From: Prolixibacteraceae bacterium
GTDB taxonomy: Bacteria; Bacteroidota; Bacteroidia; Bacteroidales; Prolixibacteraceae
Length of the DNA: 18,429 bases
Direction of reading: 5' to 3'
Assembly: GCA_023228025.1 (NCBI GenBank)
Contig: JALOCD010000091.1
Span: 1 to 18,429 of the forward strand
Below the pieces are notes generated by a model. The model ran no database searches. It saw nothing but the letters and a program-made list of their open reading frames with translations, and was not told where the DNA came from. Of this stretch, positions 13,755-18,429 are shown in pieces (position 1 is the first letter of the stretch; every line of letters begins with the position of its first letter). Made by a program: the position numbers and the translations under genes.

Positions 13755-15299
13755 ATGAAAAGCGATAATTTTGGCCGAAATCAAATTATTAACAGATTTA
13801 TGAAACCATCAAGGAGTTTTTATAACTGGATGAGCCTTACGGGGTTTGTAATTGCGGCAAACAGCTTGCTTGTGATACTTGTTTTGTTCCTTTTCTCGCT
13901 TTTTTCGGCCCAAAGCAATACCTATCTGGGTTTGTATATTTACATTATTGTGCCAATGTTTTTGGTCATTGGCCTGCTGCTGATCCCATTGGGAATTATT
14001 CTTCGTATCCGCAAAAAAGAGACTACGCCAGAAGATCAGGGAGCATGGCCAATTTGGAACCTGAATGACCCAAAATTTCGTTCAGGGTTCATCACAATCT
14101 CCGTCATTACAGTTATCCTGTTGTTGATTTCGGCCATGGGAAGTTACAAAGCATTCCAATATACCGAATCCGTAGAGTTTTGTGGCAAGCTTTGTCACCA
14201 GGTGATGGAACCTGAATATGTCTCTTACCAGCACTCTCCGCATGCCCGTGTTGCATGTGTGGAATGTCACGTGGGCGAAGGGGCCGACTGGTATATAAAG
14301 TCGAAATTATCAGGGCTTTATCAGGTCTATTCCGTTACCTTTAAAAAATACTCGCGTCCAATTGAGACCCCTTTGCACAATTTAAGGCCGGCCCGCGAAA
14401 CCTGCGAACGCTGCCACTGGCCTGAGAAATTCTATTCTCGTAAAATGATCAACATTCGCTCCTATCTGACCGACTCCGCCAGCACCGAGTGGAACAACTC
14501 CCTGATGATGAAAATTGGCCCTGAGCATAGCGCGCAAGGGCTTACTGAGGGAATCCACTGGCACATCAACAAGAATTTCAAGATTGAGTATGTCTCTACA
14601 ACGAAGGATAGGGAGAGTATTCCATGGGTCAAAATGACAAATCTGATGACAGGTGAGGTGAAAACCTTCATGGATAGCGATAATCCGGTAACAAAAGCAA
14701 CCCTCGATTCGATCCCTACCCGTACCATGGACTGCATGGATTGCCACAACAGACCTTCGCATCTCTATAACTCACCGACCTTCTATATCAACAATGCCAT
14801 GGTTGCCGGAAAGATCCCGAAGGATATTCCCTATATCAAGAAGGCTGCGATGGAGGCTTTGAAAACACCCTATACCAGCATGGATTCTGCCATGAATATG
14901 ATCAACCAGACTGTTGTTGATTTTTACAAGGGCTCACATCCGGAGGTCTATGCCAAAGAGTCAAAGAGGATCACCGATGCCATAGCCACCATTCAGGCCG
15001 AATATAAAAACAATGCATTTCCTTACATGAAGGCGGATGCCACCCGTTACCTGAACCACATTGGCCACCTCGAATCGGACGGATGTTTCAGATGTCACTC
15101 TGATCGCCATAAAACCGAAAAAGGGGAGACAATTTCGCGCGATTGTAACCTCTGTCATGTTATTGTTAATCAGGGTCCTACAGGCAATGTTACCACCAGC
15201 TCGGTCGATAAGGCTCTGGAGTTTGTCCATCCTATCGAAATCAAAGGGGCATGGAAAACATCCTTCTGTTCAGAATGCCATAAAGTTCTTTATGAATAA
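13755..15299 (+). CDS. Seven-haem NapC/NirT-type inner-membrane cytochrome c, ImcH-like
   Basis: The 514-aa product has three N-terminal membrane helices (about 28-52, 59-84, 111-132) and a large periplasmic domain. That domain has seven haem sites. Six are CXXCH: C168-H172, C217-H221, C327-H331, C444-H448, C464-H468, C505-H509. The first is CX3CH (C143-G-K-L-C147-H148), followed by QVMEPEY as in NapC/NrfH-type first haems. A quinol-oxidising role fits, passing electrons from the menaquinone pool to periplasmic partners. The helix number, haem number and length resemble Geobacter ImcH, an inner-membrane cytochrome of extracellular respiration; this comparison is from memory of the family, not a search. 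The start could be ATG13755 or Met16 (13800); the latter gives the more family-like N-terminus MKPSRSFYNWMSL. No partner reductase gene is in the window. The octamer array at 15309 follows the stop. Confidence 0.9.
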   Translation: MKSDNFGRNQIINRFMKPSRSFYNWMSLTGFVIAANSLLVILVLFLFSLFSAQSNTYLGLYIYIIVPMFLVIGLLLIPLGIILRIRKKETTPEDQGAWPIWNLNDPKFRSGFITISVITVILLLISAMGSYKAFQYTESVEFCGKLCHQVMEPEYVSYQHSPHARVACVECHVGEGADWYIKSKLSGLYQVYSVTFKKYSRPIETPLHNLRPARETCERCHWPEKFYSRKMINIRSYLTDSASTEWNNSLMMKIGPEHSAQGLTEGIHWHINKNFKIEYVSTTKDRESIPWVKMTNLMTGEVKTFMDSDNPVTKATLDSIPTRTMDCMDCHNRPSHLYNSPTFYINNAMVAGKIPKDIPYIKKAAMEALKTPYTSMDSAMNMINQTVVDFYKGSHPEVYAKESKRITDAIATIQAEYKNNAFPYMKADATRYLNHIGHLESDGCFRCHSDRHKTEKGETISRDCNLCHVIVNQGPTGNVTTSSVDKALEFVHPIEIKGAWKTSFCSECHKVLYE

Positions 15300-15308
15300 A
15301 CCAATTGA

Positions 15309-15471
15309 AAATGGGAAAATGGGAGGATGAGAAAATGGGAAGATGGGTAGATGAGAAAATGGGATAATGAGAGATAAGACATTAGACATGAGATCAAAAA
15401 TCTTTGAAACCAATTTGGATGTTTCTCATTATCCAACATTCCCATCTTCCCATTTTCTTATTTTCTCATTT
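15309..15471. repeat. Octamer arrays in inverted orientation flanking a 51-bp centre
   Basis: On the plus strand, eight contiguous octamers of the form NNATGRGA (15309-15372; one ends in T) are followed by a 51-bp non-repetitive stretch (15373-15423). Six octamers in the reverse orientation then follow (15424-15471), beginning TCTCATTA, the exact complement of the last unit of the first arm, TAATGAGA. The arms are imperfect elsewhere (for example the second unit TCCAACAT). The whole can form a long hairpin between the cytochrome stop and the SDR start, ending 8 bp before that ATG. The unit matches the 13072 array and the core of the 1118 array. Confidence 0.9.
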
Positions 15472-15479
15472 AATTTTTA

Positions 15480-16913
15480 ATGAAGGTTTTACTGACGGGA
15501 AGTACCGGCTATATTGGCAAGAGGCTGCTTCAGAATCTTTCTGACAACGGGCACGATGTTACCTGCTTCGTTCGGAGCATGGAGCGTTTGATTGTGCCTC
15601 GTCAGACCACTTCGAAAGTGGAGGGCCACGAGATCGATTTGTTGAAGCCTATTCCTGAACACCTTCATTCCCTGGATATTGAGGTTGCTTTCTACCTGGT
15701 ACACTCCATGTCCTCCTCTATCGGATTGTTTATGCAGGAGGAGGCCTTGTCGGCCAAAAATTTTGCCAACTTCATCAGCAAAACCAATTGCAAGCAGGTT
15801 ATTTACCTGAGTGGCATCTCAAATTCCGAAAAACTCTCCCGTCATCTCCAGTCCAGAAAAGATGTTGAAGAGCTGCTGAGGCAGTCGGGCAAACACCTGA
15901 CTGTACTTCGCGCAGGCATCATAGTTGGTAGCGGCAGCGCATCGTTTGAAATTATCCGCGACCTTATGGAAGTTCTGCCGGTTGTACTGGCGCCTGCCTG
16001 GGTCAAAACACACTGTCAACCACTGGGTGTTGCAGATGTTCTGAAATACCTGACGGGCTGCATGCTCAACGAAAAGACCTATGATGATATTTTTGACATA
16101 GGAGGTCCGGAGATCCTGTCCTACAAACAGATGCTATTGCAATATGCCGAGGTACGCGGACTTAAAAGGAGGATAGGTGTAGCTCCATTTTTCAGTCCAA
16201 GAATGTCCTCTTACTGGCTCTATTTCGTCACCTCCACCTCCTATTACCTTGCCGCCAACCTGGTCGACAGCATGAAGGTCGAGGTGGTGTGCAAAGACAA
16301 CAGACTACAACAAATGCTAGGTATTCAACCATTAACCTACCGGGAAGCCTGTAGGAGGGCCCTGGAGCGTATTAATCTCGATACCGTGGCCTCAAGCTGG
16401 ACCGACGCAATGTCTATGACCAAGAGTAACCAGCTTTTTGAATACCTCGATGTTCCGAAATATGGGATTCTTCACGATAGGAGAAGTTTGAAAATTAAAG
16501 GTGATCCCGATAAAATCCTGGAGAAAGTCTTCTCCATCGGAGGGGAAACCGGATGGTACTTTGCCAATTGGATCTGGAACATTCGCGGGGTGATCGACAA
16601 GATGGTTGGCGGTGTCGGACTGCGCCGCGGACGGCGTAATGCGACGGATCTCAATCCCGGCGATGCACTTGATTTCTGGAGGGTTTTGATTGCCGATCGC
16701 CCCAACAAACGATTGCTCCTCTTTGCTGAAATGAAGGTTCCGGGTGAGGCTTGGCTGGAGTTCCGGATCGTGTTGAGGGAGGATGGTTTTTACCTGACCC
16801 AGACTGCCACCTTTATGCCGAAAGGGTTGAGCGGACGGATCTATTGGTGGGGACTCCTACCCATTCATCTTGTGATGTTTCAGCAAATGATCAGGGCCAT
16901 TGTGCATGAATGA
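15480..16913 (+). CDS. Atypical SDR NAD(P)-binding protein with C-terminal DUF2867 domain
   Basis: The 477-aa product has an N-terminal Rossmann domain with the NAD(P)-binding motif TGSTGYIG (6-13). It has extended-SDR features (VIYLSGIS, LTVLRAGIIVGSGSASFEIIRDL, DIGGPEILSYKQML). The usual YXXXK catalytic pair is not present; the equivalent stretch reads SRHLQSRKDVEELL. This points to an atypical SDR, which may bind nucleotide without classical dehydrogenation. The C-terminal part (about 325-475) is the DUF2867 domain (GDALDFWRVLIADRPNKRLLLFAEMKVPGEAWLEFR... YWWGLLPIHLVMF), found fused to such SDRs across bacteria; its substrate is unknown. The start ATG is 8 bp after the octamer array. The stop overlaps the possible alternative start of the next gene by ATGA. 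Confidence 0.9.
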   Translation: MKVLLTGSTGYIGKRLLQNLSDNGHDVTCFVRSMERLIVPRQTTSKVEGHEIDLLKPIPEHLHSLDIEVAFYLVHSMSSSIGLFMQEEALSAKNFANFISKTNCKQVIYLSGISNSEKLSRHLQSRKDVEELLRQSGKHLTVLRAGIIVGSGSASFEIIRDLMEVLPVVLAPAWVKTHCQPLGVADVLKYLTGCMLNEKTYDDIFDIGGPEILSYKQMLLQYAEVRGLKRRIGVAPFFSPRMSSYWLYFVTSTSYYLAANLVDSMKVEVVCKDNRLQQMLGIQPLTYREACRRALERINLDTVASSWTDAMSMTKSNQLFEYLDVPKYGILHDRRSLKIKGDPDKILEKVFSIGGETGWYFANWIWNIRGVIDKMVGGVGLRRGRRNATDLNPGDALDFWRVLIADRPNKRLLLFAEMKVPGEAWLEFRIVLREDGFYLTQTATFMPKGLSGRIYWWGLLPIHLVMFQQMIRAIVHE

Positions 16914-16942
16914 AGAGGTGGATGTGGTGTCCAACATTTTTC

Positions 16943-16950
16943 TACCTTTG
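16943..16950 (+). promoter_or_regulatory. Putative -7 promoter element close to the start of the small membrane protein
   Basis: TACCTTTG matches TAnnTTTG exactly and is the same octamer as before the sigma factor gene. It ends 4 nt before the ATG at 16955, so transcription would begin at or very near that codon. No clear -33 element is seen, so it may be a chance match inside the end of the upstream operon. Confidence 0.35.
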
Positions 16951-16954
16951 CACC

Positions 16955-17329
16955 ATGGATACATTGGAATCAGCTTTCAAAATAGACCTGCATAACCCCT
17001 GGCTTGTGTTTCCGGCCCTGCTGTTCGGGCTGCTGATTACCTATTTTTTTATCAAATTTTTTTCCGTTTTCTTTCAGTTTATACAGGCCAAAGGTTGTCT
17101 GACCGTGCTGCTCATTACGCTTGTCGGATTGCCCGGAATTGTTGCGATTACCCTTTTGTCGGGCTATACATTTGTTGCATCCATTCTGATCCTCCTTGCG
17201 GTGATTGGGGTTATTACCGGTTATATAGCCCGGGATTCGGAGGAGAACGTTGGGAAATTCGGGAATTTTATCATGATTGTATCGATTACCACCCTGATAT
17301 TGGCATTGTTCCTCGTGAAGTTTGTATAA
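16955..17329 (+). CDS. Small membrane protein of unknown function
   Basis: I do not recognise a family. From ATG16955 the product is 124 aa. A short polar start (MDTLESAFKIDLHN) precedes four hydrophobic segments: about 16-37 (WLVFPALLFGLLITYFFIKFF), 46-65 (GCLTVLLITLVGLPGIVAIT), 69-90 (FVASILILLAVIGVITGYI) and 102-122 (FIMIVSITTLILALFLVKF). The acidic loop ARDSEENVGK separates the last two. An upstream in-frame ATG at 16910 would add 15 residues (MKRWMWCPTFFYLCT) and overlap the SDR stop by 4 bp, suggesting translational coupling. The internal ATG is preferred because it gives a membrane-protein-like N-terminus and follows a promoter-like element, but the choice is uncertain. The stop codon directly abuts the stop of the convergent kinase gene. 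Confidence 0.7.
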   Translation: MDTLESAFKIDLHNPWLVFPALLFGLLITYFFIKFFSVFFQFIQAKGCLTVLLITLVGLPGIVAITLLSGYTFVASILILLAVIGVITGYIARDSEENVGKFGNFIMIVSITTLILALFLVKFV

Positions 17330-18429
17330 TTAACTTTTGCTATACCTCTGTATCATTGCCAATAATTCAGCCTTGTTGACAGGTTTTGCGAGATAATCGT
17401 TGCATCCGGCTTCGATGGCTTTCTCCCGGTCGCCAGAGATTCCAAAAGCCGTATGCGCGATGATGGTAACCTTTTTGTTGAACCGGCGGATTTGCCGGGC
17501 TGCCTCGTGCCCGTTCATTTCGGGCATTTGGATATCCATCAGGATCAAATCTATGTCGAGGTTCTTCCTGCAGATTTCAACTGCTTCAATGCCCGTTGTT
17601 GTTTCGATTACTTCTTTGCAATAATCTTTGACCGTTATTGAAATCAACATTTTTGATGTTTCATCGTCTTCTGCAATCAAGATTTTCAAATTTTTTAACG
17701 GGTGTTTTTCCTTTTCAGTCGGGGTAAATTTTTGATCAGCGTTATCTTCCTTTCCACTTGCATTGGGAATGGTAAAAAAGAAGGAAGAACCTTTGTCCGG
17801 TTCACTCTCAACCCATATCTTACCACCAAGCATTTCAACATAGGCTTTTGATATGCTTAACCCCAAACCGGCACCCTGGCGGGCCTGTACATTGGTTATA
17901 TCAGCCTGTATAAATCGTTCAAATATAGCGGTCTGTCTCATTTTCGGAATCCCGATCCCTGTGTCTTTTACGTAAAATTCGAGGAAGTCACCCTTTTTAA
18001 CACAGCCAACTTCTATCGTTCCTTCATCTGTATATTTTATAGCATTTTTAATGAGATTGGTCAGAATGGAATAAAGTTTCTCCCTGTCTGTATTGATTTT
18101 TGCCTCTTTGGCAGTCAGGGTATTCCCAATGATCAGCCTCATTCCTTTTTCTTCGGCCTGGGGCCTGAAGAAAGTATAAACAAATTCGAGGTTCTCGTTG
18201 ACATTGGTTTCCTTATTGGCGACTTTCATCAAACCCGCCTCAATTTTGGAAAAGTCAACAATATTGTTGATGATATTGAGCATGCGTACACCACTTTTCT
18301 CGATGATTTTAATGTACTCCTGTTGTTCGTCTCCCGATAGATTTGGCTCTTTTAGCAGCTCGGCAAATCCAAGAATGCCATTCATCGGTGTCCTGATTTC
18401 GTGGCTCATGTTGGATTTGCCGAGCTGCT
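17330..18429 (-). CDS. Hybrid sensor histidine kinase, C-terminal part (N-terminus beyond window)
   Basis: Only the catalytic and receiver parts are present; the frame is open through the window edge and reads QLGKSN before the Met used for numbering. The HisKA phosphoacceptor motif is SHEIRTPMNG (His3). The ATPase domain has an N-box (NLIKNAIKYTDEG, 118-130), DTGIGIP (149-155) and GAGLGLSISK (179-188). After a short linker (about 217-238) comes a receiver domain with acidic pair Asp248-Asp249, phosphoacceptor Asp292 in ILMDIQMPEMNG, Thr320 and Lys342. All key residues are present, so the protein should autophosphorylate and relay to its own receiver. No HPt or output regulator follows, so the final target is not visible. 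The input domain lies outside the window. It converges on the small membrane protein with no base between the two stop codons. Confidence 0.95.
   Translation of the reverse strand, partial: QLGKSNMSHEIRTPMNGILGFAELLKEPNLSGDEQQEYIKIIEKSGVRMLNIINNIVDFSKIEAGLMKVANKETNVNENLEFVYTFFRPQAEEKGMRLIIGNTLTAKEAKINTDREKLYSILTNLIKNAIKYTDEGTIEVGCVKKGDFLEFYVKDTGIGIPKMRQTAIFERFIQADITNVQARQGAGLGLSISKAYVEMLGGKIWVESEPDKGSSFFFTIPNASGKEDNADQKFTPTEKEKHPLKNLKILIAEDDETSKMLISITVKDYCKEVIETTTGIEAVEICRKNLDIDLILMDIQMPEMNGHEAARQIRRFNKKVTIIAHTAFGISGDREKAIEAGCNDYLAKPVNKAELLAMIQRYSKS

Noticed and set aside
14382..14762. Minus-strand open frame opposite the cytochrome gene
   Set aside because: It is a shadow of the haem-motif-rich coding strand and has no support of its own.
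16910..16954. Upstream ATG extension of the small membrane protein
   Set aside because: The added 15 residues look unlike a natural N-terminus, and the promoter-like element lies inside them. Kept as an alternative because of the ATGA overlap with the SDR stop.

Overview
The window looks like a chromosomal segment of a Bacteroidota bacterium, probably an environmental member of the Bacteroidales/Marinilabiliales side of the phylum. The evidence is a complete sigma/FecR/SusC/SusD unit, a FecR protein with the Bacteroidota-type C-terminal extension, promoter-like elements of the TAnnTTTG type, few Shine-Dalgarno sequences, and a moderate GC content. No rRNA, tRNA, CRISPR array, transposase or phage gene was seen. 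The order of genes appears to be ordinary chromosome rather than a mobile island.

Layout. (1) Positions 3-1115 hold the 3' part of a divergent imidazolonepropionase-like amidohydrolase that has lost several metal and catalytic residues. A tandem heptamer array (1118-1244) follows it. (2) Positions 1310-8129 hold an ECF sigma factor, a FecR-type anti-sigma factor, a TonB-dependent SusC-like transporter with an N-terminal signalling (STN) domain, and a SusD-like lipoprotein, closed by a strong terminator (8153-8188). This is a self-contained cell-surface-signalling uptake locus; its substrate cannot be read from the sequence. The fecR-susC gap carries two hairpins with the same loop and a compensatory base-pair change. 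(3) Positions 8196-9817, minus strand, encode an unrecognised inner-membrane protein followed by a small outer-membrane beta-barrel. (4) Positions 10062-11135 encode an exported DUF6807 ('PmoA-like') protein, ending in a symmetric terminator. (5) Positions 11232-13069 hold a fused SpmA-SpmB membrane protein and a YkgJ-type cysteine-cluster protein. (6) A group III truncated haemoglobin (minus strand) and a seven-haem NapC/NirT-type inner-membrane cytochrome (plus strand, architecture like ImcH) diverge from a 138-bp intergenic region. (7) An atypical SDR-DUF2867 protein and a small four-helix membrane protein follow. The window ends in the C-terminal part of a hybrid sensor histidine kinase on the minus strand.

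The most unusual DNA-level signal is a family of intergenic tandem arrays (about 1118-1244, 13072-13257, 15309-15471) built from 7- or 8-bp units sharing the core CTCAT/ATGAG or CCCAT/ATGGG. Each has a purine-rich block followed by a pyrimidine-rich block, so at least the latter two can fold back on themselves. One array supplies the last codons and the stop codon of the globin gene, and another ends 8 bp before a start codon. The most notable protein-level signals are the active-site losses in the HutI-like protein and the CX3CH first haem site in the ImcH-like cytochrome.
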